From an uncultured Candidatus Melainabacteria bacterium (lineage in GTDB: Bacteria; Cyanobacteriota; Vampirovibrionia; Gastranaerophilales; Gastranaerophilaceae), in contig CAKVIC010000001.1 in the NCBI GenBank assembly GCA_934754655.1, positions 124,001 to 188,000 of the forward strand: a DNA stretch of 64,000 bases. The letters run 5' to 3'. Both the position numbers and the translations under genes were made by a program. The notes under the pieces were generated by a model. The model had not been told where the DNA came from. It ran no database searches and saw only the letters and a program-made list of their open reading frames with translations. Of the stretch, positions 35,075 through 43,323 are shown one piece after another (position 1 is the first letter of the stretch; each line of letters starts with the position of its first letter).

Positions 35075-36100
35075 TTAATTTATATTTTTTACATACAGTT
35101 CTTCAATCAAAACACAAACCGTTGCAGCGATAGCCGGAGCAAAAATAACACCTACCACACCCATATTTTGTGCAGTTATAAATAAAAACAAATAAATAAT
35201 TAATGGATGTAAGTCCAAAAATTTACTAAAAACAAAAGGTCTTACAAGGCTATTTTCTGACCATTGAGCTATTGCAAACACTACAGTAATTAAGCCTAAT
35301 GTTAATAACCCTGATTTAAAAGATACAACTAAACATATAATTAAAGCTATAGCAGGACCTACAACCGGAATTATATCCAAAATACCGGTAATTAAGCCCA
35401 ATAAAACTGCATAATCAACCCTTAATATCAATAAACCAATTGTCATTAATAAACCAACACTAAACATTGTAGTAATTTGCGCAATAACATATCCACCAAT
35501 TTTATTTGAAATCGCATCAATTATGTTTTGAGCTTTTTCTTTCATATTTGATGGAAAAAGGCTTAAATATGTTTGATTAATAATTTTTTTATCCGCAAGA
35601 AAATAATATATAATAATCAAAGCTGCTAACAAATAAATTATAGAAGAAGCAAAATTTTTGCTTATATTTATTGATTCGTTAACAAATTGAGAAGTAAAAT
35701 TAGTTGTTGTAGATACAATATCACTGATTTCAAGTTGTGCCAATTGAGTTTTGTCAACAAAAGGTAACGCTAAAATAAAATCTTTAATACCACTCAAATA
35801 TTGTGGCATATTTGAAATTAAAGGTCTAATCTCATGACTTGCCAATATTATTAAAGGTACAAAAAATGCTAAAATTAAAATTACCAACATTATAACTACA
35901 GCAAAAGCGGCAAAACTTCTATTAATTTTTTTTGAAAGCTTCTCCACCAATGGTTGTAAAGAACATGATATTACATAAGAAGCAAAAAATAAAATTGCAA
36001 TATTTTGCTCTTTCACTATAAAAATAAGAAATAATGTTAACAAAATTAAAAACATAATGTTTTTTAAAGTTAATAATTTTTGAAAAATACTTATAAACAT
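35075..36100 (-). CDS. AI-2E family transporter
   Basis: The 341-aa protein has about seven to eight membrane helices in the AI-2E (YdiK/PerM/TqsA) pattern: an early hydrophobic pair, a central soluble loop (about 110-150), and the conserved D-I-I-P-V-V-G-P near residue 245 and S-K-F-L-D-L-H-P-L near 290. Family members export small molecules or act as Na+/H+ antiporters; the substrate is not known here. GGAG precedes the ATG. Confidence 0.9.
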   Translation of the reverse strand: MFISIFQKLLTLKNIMFLILLTLFLIFIVKEQNIAILFFASYVISCSLQPLVEKLSKKINRSFAAFAVVIMLVILILAFFVPLIILASHEIRPLISNMPQYLSGIKDFILALPFVDKTQLAQLEISDIVSTTTNFTSQFVNESINISKNFASSIIYLLAALIIIYYFLADKKIINQTYLSLFPSNMKEKAQNIIDAISNKIGGYVIAQITTMFSVGLLMTIGLLILRVDYAVLLGLITGILDIIPVVGPAIALIICLVVSFKSGLLTLGLITVVFAIAQWSENSLVRPFVFSKFLDLHPLIIYLFLFITAQNMGVVGVIFAPAIAATVCVLIEELYVKNIN

Positions 36101-36170
36101 AAGTGGCTCCTTGTTTTTTCTATTTTATCATAAAATTATCCATTAATATATTTTATAAATAAAAAATCAA

Positions 36171-36179
36171 TGCTAAAAT
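36171..36179 (+). promoter_or_regulatory. Extended -10 giving a leaderless start
   Basis: TG-C-TAAAAT (-10 box 36174-36179) starts exactly 12 bases before the ATG at 36186, so the transcript should begin at or next to the start codon. No Shine-Dalgarno is present. Confidence 0.6.
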
Positions 36180-36185
36180 AACTAT

Positions 36186-36977
36186 ATGGAAATTTTATTA
36201 GAAACAAAAAATTTATCAATTGTATACGAGAGTATAAATAAGAATTCAACGGAAAAAGTCACAGCCGTGAACAATTTATCACTTAAAATTAAACAAGGTG
36301 AAATATATGCACTCGCTGGTGAATCCGGTTGTGGCAAATCTACTTTGGCAAAGGCAATAACAAAACTTGTAAAACCCCAAAATGGAGAAATTTTGTACAG
36401 AGGTAAAAGTATTTTTAATCAAACAAAAGCTGAAAGACTTCAATACCCACAAAAAGTTCAAATGGTTTTTCAAAACCCTTATTCTAGCTTAAACCCAAAA
36501 ATGAAAATTGGTGATATTCTAAAAGAGCCTCTTGATATAAACACAAAGTTAAAAAAAGAAGAAAAAAATGAACAAATTCAAAAAGTTTTGCTTGATGTTG
36601 GTCTATCAACAGATATTTTGACAAAATATCCGCATCAATTTTCCGGCGGACAAAGACAAAGAATTGCAATTGCTCGAGCCTTAATATTAAAACCCGAATT
36701 AATAATAGCGGATGAGCCGGTTAGTGCGCTTGATGCAAGCATTCAAGCACAAATAATCAATTTATTGAAAGATTTAAGATTGAAAAGAAATTTAACAATT
36801 CTTTTTATTTCTCACGATATGAATGTTATAAAATATTTGGCTGATAGAGTCGGAATAATGTATTTTGGTGAATTGGTAGAAGAAAATTATACAAAATCAA
36901 TATTTCAATATCCGCAAAATGATTATACAAAAAAATTATTATCAGCAGTTCCAATTCTTAAACAATTAAAGCTTTAA
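36186..36977 (+). CDS. ABC transporter ATP-binding protein, OppF/DppF-like, orphan
   Basis: The 263-aa ATPase has Walker A G-E-S-G-C-G-K-S-T (near residue 48), Q-loop V-F-Q-N-P-Y-S-S-L-N-P-K typical of oligopeptide/nickel importers, signature F-S-G-G-Q-R-Q-R and Walker B L-I-I-A-D-E-P-V-S-A-L-D. In such systems it energises peptide uptake together with two permeases and a binding protein, none of which is adjacent. The C-terminal tail has a weak relic of the oligopeptide-binding extension. Transcript probably leaderless (see 36171). Confidence 0.9.
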   Translation: MEILLETKNLSIVYESINKNSTEKVTAVNNLSLKIKQGEIYALAGESGCGKSTLAKAITKLVKPQNGEILYRGKSIFNQTKAERLQYPQKVQMVFQNPYSSLNPKMKIGDILKEPLDINTKLKKEEKNEQIQKVLLDVGLSTDILTKYPHQFSGGQRQRIAIARALILKPELIIADEPVSALDASIQAQIINLLKDLRLKRNLTILFISHDMNVIKYLADRVGIMYFGELVEENYTKSIFQYPQNDYTKKLLSAVPILKQLKL

Positions 36978-37062
36978 AATTTAATCTTTATACTTTAGAT
37001 TTGCAAAAATTTCATAACTATTGTAATATATTATGTATAATTTTAAAGGTAAATAGTATAAA

Positions 37063-38400
37063 ATGAGTCCGTCGGATATTTTAATAAACATTTGCATAAT
37101 AGTTTTTTTACTTTTTATAAATGCTTTTTTTGTAACAGCAGAATTCGCTTTGGTAAGAGTTCGCAAAACTCGTTTGGAACAACTTTCAAACGAAGGTAGT
37201 TATCTTGCAAAGCGCGCGCTTAGGTTAGTTGAAGAAACAAACAAAATGCTTGCTGCAGCACAATTAGGTGTAACAATCGCAAGTATCGCATTAGGTTGGG
37301 TTGCAGAAGCTACTATTGTTGTTTTAATTGAGCCTGTTGTTAATAGCGTAGGAGCAAGTCATGCTATTTCTACTGTGGTTTCATTTGTATTAGTTACATA
37401 TTTTCACGTTTTACTTGGAGAACAATTACCAAAATGTATGGCGCTTAAATATCCGGAAAAATTTGCATTATGGGTTGCAACACCTATGGATATTTTTATA
37501 ACAATATTTAAACCTTTTGTATGGTTATTAATGATATCCGGCGATAAATTATTATCTTTATGCCATGCAACAACTCAAGCAAGTTCATTAGCTCATACAA
37601 CAGAAGAACTGGATATGTTGGTTGATGCAAGCTACAACGAAGGTGTTTTGAATGAAACTGAAACAGAAATGCTGCATAATATGTTTAAATTTTCAGATTT
37701 AATGGCAAAACAGGCAATGACACCTCGAACTGATATGATTTGTATTCCTGACGATATAACTTATGAGGAATTAAATAAATTTGCGCTAGAAAACCAATAT
37801 ACAAGATATCCTGTATACGAAAATGAAAATATTGATAAAATTTTAGGTTTTATACACGTAAAAGATTTATATTCTTTAGCAATGACAAAAGAAAACTTTT
37901 CAATTAGTAAACTAATTCGTCCTTTAATATTAGTACCTGAAACAATGACTTTGGATAATTTAGTAATAGAATTCAAAAAAGAGCATGCTCAAATGGCTGT
38001 CGTCGTTGATGAATTTGGAGGAACAGCAGGTTTAATTACACTAGAAGATGTTCTAGAAGAAATTATCGGCGAATTTCAAGATGAATTTGATGAAGAGGAA
38101 GAAGTTGATATAAAAGAAGTCGGCGAAAACACTTATCTTGCAAATGGTATGCTAAGAATTGATGAAATGGTAGAATTTTTTGACTTAAACGAATCAGATT
38201 TCGAAGAAGACGACGTTGAAACAATTGCAGGATTAGTGGTTAAACTCCTTGGAAAAATTGCAGACGTAAACGATTCAGTATCTTATAAAGGCTTAACATT
38301 TACCGTAGTAGAAGTTGATGGTGCAAGAATTACAAAGTTGCATATTTATAAAGAACCTCAAAAAAGTCAAGCTGAAAACGAAGAAGAAGCCTTGAAATAA
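37063..38400 (+). CDS. HlyC/CorC (CNNM-type) transporter family protein
   Basis: A 445-aa protein: DUF21/CNNM membrane domain with about four helices (residues 1-190, including A-A-A-Q-L-G-V-T-I-A-S-I-A-L-G), a CBS pair (about 205-330, with M-T-P-R-T-D-M and V-V-D-E-F-G-G-T-A-G) and a C-terminal CorC/HlyC domain. Members are linked to Mg2+ or Co2+ efflux and resistance. TATAAT (37036-37041) is a likely -10; only a weak AAAGG precedes the ATG. gyrA follows 64 bases downstream with its own likely promoter. Confidence 0.92.
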   Translation: MSPSDILINICIIVFLLFINAFFVTAEFALVRVRKTRLEQLSNEGSYLAKRALRLVEETNKMLAAAQLGVTIASIALGWVAEATIVVLIEPVVNSVGASHAISTVVSFVLVTYFHVLLGEQLPKCMALKYPEKFALWVATPMDIFITIFKPFVWLLMISGDKLLSLCHATTQASSLAHTTEELDMLVDASYNEGVLNETETEMLHNMFKFSDLMAKQAMTPRTDMICIPDDITYEELNKFALENQYTRYPVYENENIDKILGFIHVKDLYSLAMTKENFSISKLIRPLILVPETMTLDNLVIEFKKEHAQMAVVVDEFGGTAGLITLEDVLEEIIGEFQDEFDEEEEVDIKEVGENTYLANGMLRIDEMVEFFDLNESDFEEDDVETIAGLVVKLLGKIADVNDSVSYKGLTFTVVEVDGARITKLHIYKEPQKSQAENEEEALK

Positions 38401-38402
38401 AC

Positions 38403-38430
38403 TTTACACAACATTTTTTTGTGTTATCAT
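38403..38430 (+). promoter_or_regulatory. Promoter of gyrA
   Basis: TTTACA (38403-38408), a 16-base spacer, TATCAT (38425-38430). The start would be near 38437, with GGAGG at 38451-38455 before the TTG start codon. Confidence 0.55.
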
Positions 38431-38464
38431 AATATTATATATAGAGGGATGGAGGAATTAGATT

Positions 38465-41053
38465 TTGGCTCAACAAAACATGTTTTCTGACGGTAAAATA
38501 GTACCTGTTAATATAAGAGATGAAATGAAAAAATGCTATATTGACTATGCAATGAGCGTTATTGTCGGTAGAGCATTGCCGGACGTTAGAGATGGTTTAA
38601 AACCTGTACATAGACGTATTTTGTATGCAATGAATGAATTAGGAATGACACCAGATAAACCATTCAAGAAATGCGCGCGTATTGTTGGTGAAGTTTTGGG
38701 TAAATATCACCCACACGGTGACAGTTCAGTATATGAAGCTCTTGTACGTTTAGCACAAGATTTTAACACTCGTTACTTATGTGTAGATGGTCATGGCAAC
38801 TTTGGTTCTGTTGACGGCGACGGCGCTGCAGCAATGCGTTATACAGAAGCTCGTATGCATAAAATTACAACTTCTATGCTTGCAGATATTGATTGCGAAA
38901 CAGTTGATTTTGAACCAAACTTTGATGGTTCTTTAGAAGAGCCTTCAGTATTACCGGTAAGATTGCCAATGTTACTTTTAAATGGTTCTTCTGGTATTGC
39001 GGTTGGTATGGCAACAAACGTTCCGCCACATAACTTATCAGAAGTGGTTGATGGTACTATTGCTTTAATTGATAATCCTCAAATTACAATTGAAGGTTTG
39101 ATGGAACATATTAAAGGGCCAGATTTTCCAACTGCGGCAACGATTGTTGGCTTAAGCGATATTAGACAAGCTTATGAAACAGGAAGAGGTTCAATAAAAA
39201 TGTCAGCTGTTGCAACTATCGAGGAAATCCCTGGTGGTAATGGTAGACAAGCTAGAACTGCAATTATTGTAACTGAATTACCTTATCAAGTAAACAAAGC
39301 AATGCTTATTCAAAAAATAGCAGAGCTCGTAAAAGAAAATAGAATTAATGGAATTTCTGACTTACGCGATGAATCAGACCGTGATGGTATGAGAATTGTA
39401 ATAGAACTAAAACGTGACGCTAAGCCAGAAGTCGTTAAAAATAATTTATTCAAATATACCCAGCTTGCAACAACATTTGGTTACAACATGGTATGTTTAT
39501 GCGGTAAACAACCAAGATTATTGAACTTGTACGAGGTTTTAAGCGAGTTTGTTGAACATAGGGTTGAAATTGTTACGAGACGTACAATTTACTACTTGAA
39601 AAAAGCAAAAATTCGTGCCCACATCTTGGCAGGTTTGTTAATAGCTCTAGGGTCTTTAGACGAAGTTATTGAAATGATAAAAAGGTCAAAAACCACTGAC
39701 GATGCACGTGTTGCGTTAATGAGTAAATTTGGTCTAGACACAGATCAAGCTAATGCTATTTTAGAAATGCAATTAAGACGTTTAACAGGCTTAGAACAAG
39801 ATAAAATCAAAGCTGAATACGATGAATTGCTTAAAAAAATTAAAGAATATGAAGAGATTCTAGCAGATAGACAAAAAGTTTTAGACATTATCAAGGGTGA
39901 ATTACTTGAGGATAAAGCTAAATACGGAGATGATAGAAAAACTCAAATTGTACCTGAACAAGGTGAAGTTACAATTGAAGATTTAACTCCAAATACTCAA
40001 ATGGCAGTATTTATAACTCATCAAGGATATTTGAAACGAATTTCTTTAGATACTTTTGAACGTCAAAACCGTGCAACAAGAGGTAAAGCAGGCATAAAAA
40101 CTAAAGATGATGATGATATTCAACATTTCTTTACTGCAATGATGCATGATAAAGTATTATTCTTCTCTTCAAAAGGTATTGTATACAGCTTGAATGTTTA
40201 CGACTTCCCTGAAGGCGGACGTCAATCAAAAGGCTTACCTATCGTAAACGTTTTACCTATTGAACAAGGAGAACAAATTACTGCAGTAGTTCCTATCAGT
40301 AACTTCTCGCATGATTTGAACTTAATTATGCTAACTCAAAAAGGTTATATTAAACGTATTGAATTAGATAACTTTGCAAATATCAGAAGAAGCGGTATTA
40401 TTGCAATTTCCTTAGAAGAAGGTGATAAGCTTAATTGGGTTAAATTAGCAACACCAAGTGATGAAATAATTATTGGTACTTCTTGTGGTATGGCAATAAG
40501 ATTCCCTATCGCGGATTTACGTCCACTTGGAAGAAGCGCACGTGGTGTTAACTCAATGAAACTTCGCGCAGCTGATACTATCATTGGTTGTGATATTGTT
40601 CCACAAAATTACGATGCTGATTTATTGGTTGTAACTTCTGACGGATTTGGAAAACGTACAAAACTTTCAGAATTTCGTTCTCAAAATAGAGGTGGAATAG
40701 GTTTGATTGCGACTAAATTTAAGACCAGTATGTCAAGATTAGTAGCATTAACTATTGTAGAAGAACGTGATGAAATTATGCTTGTAACTTCAAACGGTAT
40801 TGTAACAAGACTTAAAGCCGGCGATATTTCTTGCCAAGGTAGACCAGCAACAGGTGTAAGAGCACAAAACCTTGCTGATACAGATACTGTCGCTTCTGTA
40901 ACTAAGATTGTTAATACTGATAAAGATGAAGATTACAATCCGGCAACAAATGCTTGCCCGTCAAATACTGATGAATCAGAAAAATCAGAACAAACAACAA
41001 TTGATGCCTTAACGTCAGAAGTTCCTGAATCTTCAGAACAAACAGAAGAATAA
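38465..41053 (+). CDS. gyrA: DNA gyrase subunit A
   Basis: GyrA breaks and rejoins DNA in the gyrase tetramer. The 862 aa include R-A-L-P-D-V-R-D-G-L-K-P-V near 38, H-P-H-G-D-S-S-V-Y-E (the quinolone region, with Ser and Glu at the usual resistance positions), the catalytic Tyr in A-M-R-Y-T-E-A-R near 122, and a six-bladed C-terminal wrapping domain. The GyrA-box (usually Q-R-R-G-G-[KR]-G) reads Q-N-R-A-T-R-G-K-A-G near 533, so it is diverged. The tail is acidic Ser/Glu/Thr-rich. The start is TTG, set by GGAGG 9 bases upstream. gyrB is not in this window. Confidence 0.96.
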   Translation: MAQQNMFSDGKIVPVNIRDEMKKCYIDYAMSVIVGRALPDVRDGLKPVHRRILYAMNELGMTPDKPFKKCARIVGEVLGKYHPHGDSSVYEALVRLAQDFNTRYLCVDGHGNFGSVDGDGAAAMRYTEARMHKITTSMLADIDCETVDFEPNFDGSLEEPSVLPVRLPMLLLNGSSGIAVGMATNVPPHNLSEVVDGTIALIDNPQITIEGLMEHIKGPDFPTAATIVGLSDIRQAYETGRGSIKMSAVATIEEIPGGNGRQARTAIIVTELPYQVNKAMLIQKIAELVKENRINGISDLRDESDRDGMRIVIELKRDAKPEVVKNNLFKYTQLATTFGYNMVCLCGKQPRLLNLYEVLSEFVEHRVEIVTRRTIYYLKKAKIRAHILAGLLIALGSLDEVIEMIKRSKTTDDARVALMSKFGLDTDQANAILEMQLRRLTGLEQDKIKAEYDELLKKIKEYEEILADRQKVLDIIKGELLEDKAKYGDDRKTQIVPEQGEVTIEDLTPNTQMAVFITHQGYLKRISLDTFERQNRATRGKAGIKTKDDDDIQHFFTAMMHDKVLFFSSKGIVYSLNVYDFPEGGRQSKGLPIVNVLPIEQGEQITAVVPISNFSHDLNLIMLTQKGYIKRIELDNFANIRRSGIIAISLEEGDKLNWVKLATPSDEIIIGTSCGMAIRFPIADLRPLGRSARGVNSMKLRAADTIIGCDIVPQNYDADLLVVTSDGFGKRTKLSEFRSQNRGGIGLIATKFKTSMSRLVALTIVEERDEIMLVTSNGIVTRLKAGDISCQGRPATGVRAQNLADTDTVASVTKIVNTDKDEDYNPATNACPSNTDESEKSEQTTIDALTSEVPESSEQTEE

Positions 41054-41062
41054 TTTTAAAGA

Positions 41063-41107
41063 AAAAAAAGGAGAGGGCGGAGCTTTGCTCCGCCCTCTCC
41101 TTTTTTT
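41063..41107. terminator. Very strong GC-rich terminator after gyrA
   Basis: A 21-bp perfect stem whose core is GGAGAGGGCGGAGC, with a TTT loop, a preceding A-run and a T-run ending at 41107, so it can work on both strands. Its core is far richer in G/C than the surrounding DNA. Confidence 0.9.
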
Positions 41108-41111
41108 AAGA

Positions 41112-41390
41112 AAATGGAACTACAGGTATTCAAGACCTCAATCATATATAGATTACTTCACTCAGCAAGTATGGAATGGCAATATTGAAGAGGCAAATAG
41201 AGTTGGAGAAATAGTAGAAGAATATTTAGCTGAGCTTGAGGCTGAAAGAGTTCCGCAAACGATACAAATTGCGGAAACGATAACGGAAGGAATTCCTTTG
41301 CTAGGCAGGGTTACAAGATTCTTGTCTAGGGTAAGTGAAAATATAACAGATATTCTGGATAGCAAAAATAAATTAAAAATTAATCAATAA
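41112..41390 (+). pseudogene. Probable gene remnant without a normal start
   Basis: The frame encodes about 92 credible residues (S-Y-I-D-Y-F-T-Q-Q-V-W, then amphipathic helices with E-E-Y-L-A-E-L-E-A-E-R and L-L-G-R-V-T-R-F-L), with codon use like the neighbours, but no ATG, GTG or TTG with a ribosome-binding site precedes it; the upstream end runs into the terminator. An ATG at 41114 lies in another frame and stops early. I read it as the surviving 3' part of a gene whose start was lost. Confidence 0.4.
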
Positions 41391-41423
41391 AAATATGTTA
41401 TAATAAACAAAAGGAGAATGGAT

Positions 41424-42002
41424 ATGTTACGCATTGAACCAACAAAAAAAGTAAGCTTTGCAGGTATAAAAAATGATAACAAACTTGATGAATTACATCC
41501 AATACAAAAGAATTTTGGCAAAAAGCCTATAATTGCGGCTTTATCTGGGATGGCTGTATTAGGGCTTGCAGCAATTGGTCTTAAAAAAACTTCAAAAATG
41601 AGTTTTGAAGAAGCTCTTAAAAAGAGTGGCGTAGAAATTAAAGATGGAGTTGCAACCCTTGCTAAATCCGGTGAAAGATTTTCAGGAAAAATAGAAAGAT
41701 TTGAAAAAAGAAATAGAAAGGAAGTTGTCGAATTCATAGATGGAATTATGACAGAGAAACTATATTATACAGCGTTAGGAAAGGAAATCGAGGGTTATTT
41801 TTACAAAGGCGAAGCTTGTTACAAATCTTCAAGATATAAAGATTTTCTGCTTATAGGAAATAAGGATACCGGATTAAAAATTGATGGTATGCGTAGAAAA
41901 GGTCCTTTCTTTGAAGAAACTAGAAAGCATGTTGCTTCACCAGCATTTGATAAATCAGTCCAAGAATGTAAAAAAACAATGTCTAACACTTCATGCAAGT
42001 GA
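41424..42002 (+). CDS. Hypothetical protein with N-terminal Phe motif and one hydrophobic segment
   Basis: This 192-aa protein is not recognised. The N-terminus has K-K-V-S-F-A-G-I-K (Phe at residue 11), then a hydrophobic Ala/Gly/Leu stretch at about residues 30-53, then a soluble domain with E-G-Y-F-Y-K-G-E-A-C-Y and many Lys. The ATG at 41418 lies only 1 base after GGAG, whereas the ATG at 41424 is 7 bases after it, so the latter is chosen. TATAAT at 41399-41404 is a good -10. The layout matches other unknown proteins here: Phe motif, then hydrophobic segment, then a unique domain. Confidence 0.65.
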   Translation: MLRIEPTKKVSFAGIKNDNKLDELHPIQKNFGKKPIIAALSGMAVLGLAAIGLKKTSKMSFEEALKKSGVEIKDGVATLAKSGERFSGKIERFEKRNRKEVVEFIDGIMTEKLYYTALGKEIEGYFYKGEACYKSSRYKDFLLIGNKDTGLKIDGMRRKGPFFEETRKHVASPAFDKSVQECKKTMSNTSCK

Positions 42003-42025
42003 TAATTTGTTTAAAATTTAAAATT

Positions 42026-42472
42026 ATGGAAATTATTATACGAAAATTTAAGCAAAATGATAAAAGTGAAATTCTTAAAATGATGACCGAATTTTACTCA
42101 TCAAATGCCGTTTCTACAAATGGTTCAATAGAAATTTTTGAAAAAGATTTTGATGAATGTATCAAAAATTCTTCATATTTAGAAGGATATGTTTTTATAG
42201 AAAATTCCTCAATACTTGGTTATGCAATGCTTGCTAAAAGTTTTTCCACCGAATTTGGAAAACCTTGTATTTGGTTTGAAGATTTATATTTAAAACCCAA
42301 ATATAGAGGAAAAGGTATCGTGACTAAATTTATTTATCATATTAAGGAAAATTATAAAAATCATGTTTTTAAACTTGAAGTCGAAGATTATAACGAACAC
42401 GCCATGCATATCTATAAAAAATGTGGGTTTGAAAAATTGCCATATTCAGAAATGATTTTAAAAAATTACTAA
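42026..42472 (+). CDS. GNAT family N-acetyltransferase
   Basis: The 148-aa protein has the GNAT fold: I-R-K-F near the start, motif A with L-K-P-K-Y-R-G-K-G-I-V-T-K-F for acetyl-CoA binding (near residues 90-103), and motif B with H-I-Y-K-K-C-G-F-E-K near the end. Acceptor unknown. The open frame extends to 41993, but the fold begins at M-E-I-I-I. No ribosome-binding site precedes ATG 42026; TAAAAT at 42012-42017 suggests a nearly leaderless mRNA, or it is reached from the gene 23 bases upstream. Confidence 0.88.
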   Translation: MEIIIRKFKQNDKSEILKMMTEFYSSNAVSTNGSIEIFEKDFDECIKNSSYLEGYVFIENSSILGYAMLAKSFSTEFGKPCIWFEDLYLKPKYRGKGIVTKFIYHIKENYKNHVFKLEVEDYNEHAMHIYKKCGFEKLPYSEMILKNY

Positions 42473-42555
42473 AATATTCACGAAGATTAGATAATTTGGT
42501 AATGTCAAATTTTTATAACCATATATAATAAAAATTATTAAATTATGAGGTGGTT

Positions 42556-43239
42556 ATGACTAAAAATTTACTGATTATTACTACAAATTTTTCAGGGAAA
42601 TATTGCGAGCAAGAAGATTCGCATTGCATAAAAGAAACTGGAGTTTATTTAGAAGAATTTGCCGTACCATATTTAATTTTTGAAAAATCAAATATCAATA
42701 TGGAAGTTGTAAGCCTTGAAGGAGGTTTATCTCCAATTGATAAAAATTCGATTTCCTGTTCAAACCCTGATGACTGGGATAAATGTATTAAAATATTAAG
42801 AAATACTAGAAGAATTTATGATATTGATTATAAAATGTATGATGGAGTTTATTTTCCAGGAGGTCATGGGCCTTTATTTGACATTGCAAATAGTAATTTA
42901 ATCACTGAAATTGTCGAATATTTTTACAACAGCGGAAAATTAGTAAGCGCAATCTGCCATGGTGTTGTTGCATTAATAAACGCAAAAACAACTTGTGGCA
43001 ACCCAATTGTTCATAATAAACGAGTTACATCTTTTACAAACAAAGAAGAAGATATTGCAAAAATGTCTGAAATTGTGCCTTTATCAATAGAAAATGAATT
43101 AAAAAATCGAGGTGCTGATTATATTGAATTCAAACCTTGGGCTGAACATGTTGAAGTTGATGGAAATATTATTACAGGGCAAAACCAAAATTCAGCGACA
43201 TTAATTGCAGAAAAAATTTTAGAGTTTTTCGATAAATAA
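42556..43239 (+). CDS. DJ-1/PfpI (Hsp31-like) family protein
   Basis: The 227-aa class I glutamine-amidotransferase-fold protein has F-P-G-G-H-G near residue 102 and the nucleophile Cys in A-I-C-H-G near residue 136. The E-V-x-x-x-S-L-E-G-G and D-G-V-Y-F-P-G-G blocks are typical of the HchA/YajL/Hsp31 branch, proposed to act as glyoxalase III, deglycase or holdase. GAGG sits just upstream of ATG 42556 (an earlier GTG at 42550 is not favoured). It ends at a bidirectional terminator shared with clpB. Confidence 0.9.
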   Translation: MTKNLLIITTNFSGKYCEQEDSHCIKETGVYLEEFAVPYLIFEKSNINMEVVSLEGGLSPIDKNSISCSNPDDWDKCIKILRNTRRIYDIDYKMYDGVYFPGGHGPLFDIANSNLITEIVEYFYNSGKLVSAICHGVVALINAKTTCGNPIVHNKRVTSFTNKEEDIAKMSEIVPLSIENELKNRGADYIEFKPWAEHVEVDGNIITGQNQNSATLIAEKILEFFDK

Positions 43240-43273
43240 AACTGCAAAAAAATTTGAGTTCTTTATAAACATA

Positions 43274-43307
43274 AAAATCCCCAAAATATTTAAATTTTGG
43301 GGATTTT
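43274..43307. terminator. Bidirectional terminator between the DJ-1 and clpB genes
   Basis: AAAATCCCCAAAAT (43274-43287) pairs perfectly with ATTTTGGGGATTTT (43294-43307). The genes converge on it, so it can serve both. Confidence 0.8.
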
Positions 43308-43323
43308 GCATCACTTCATAAGA

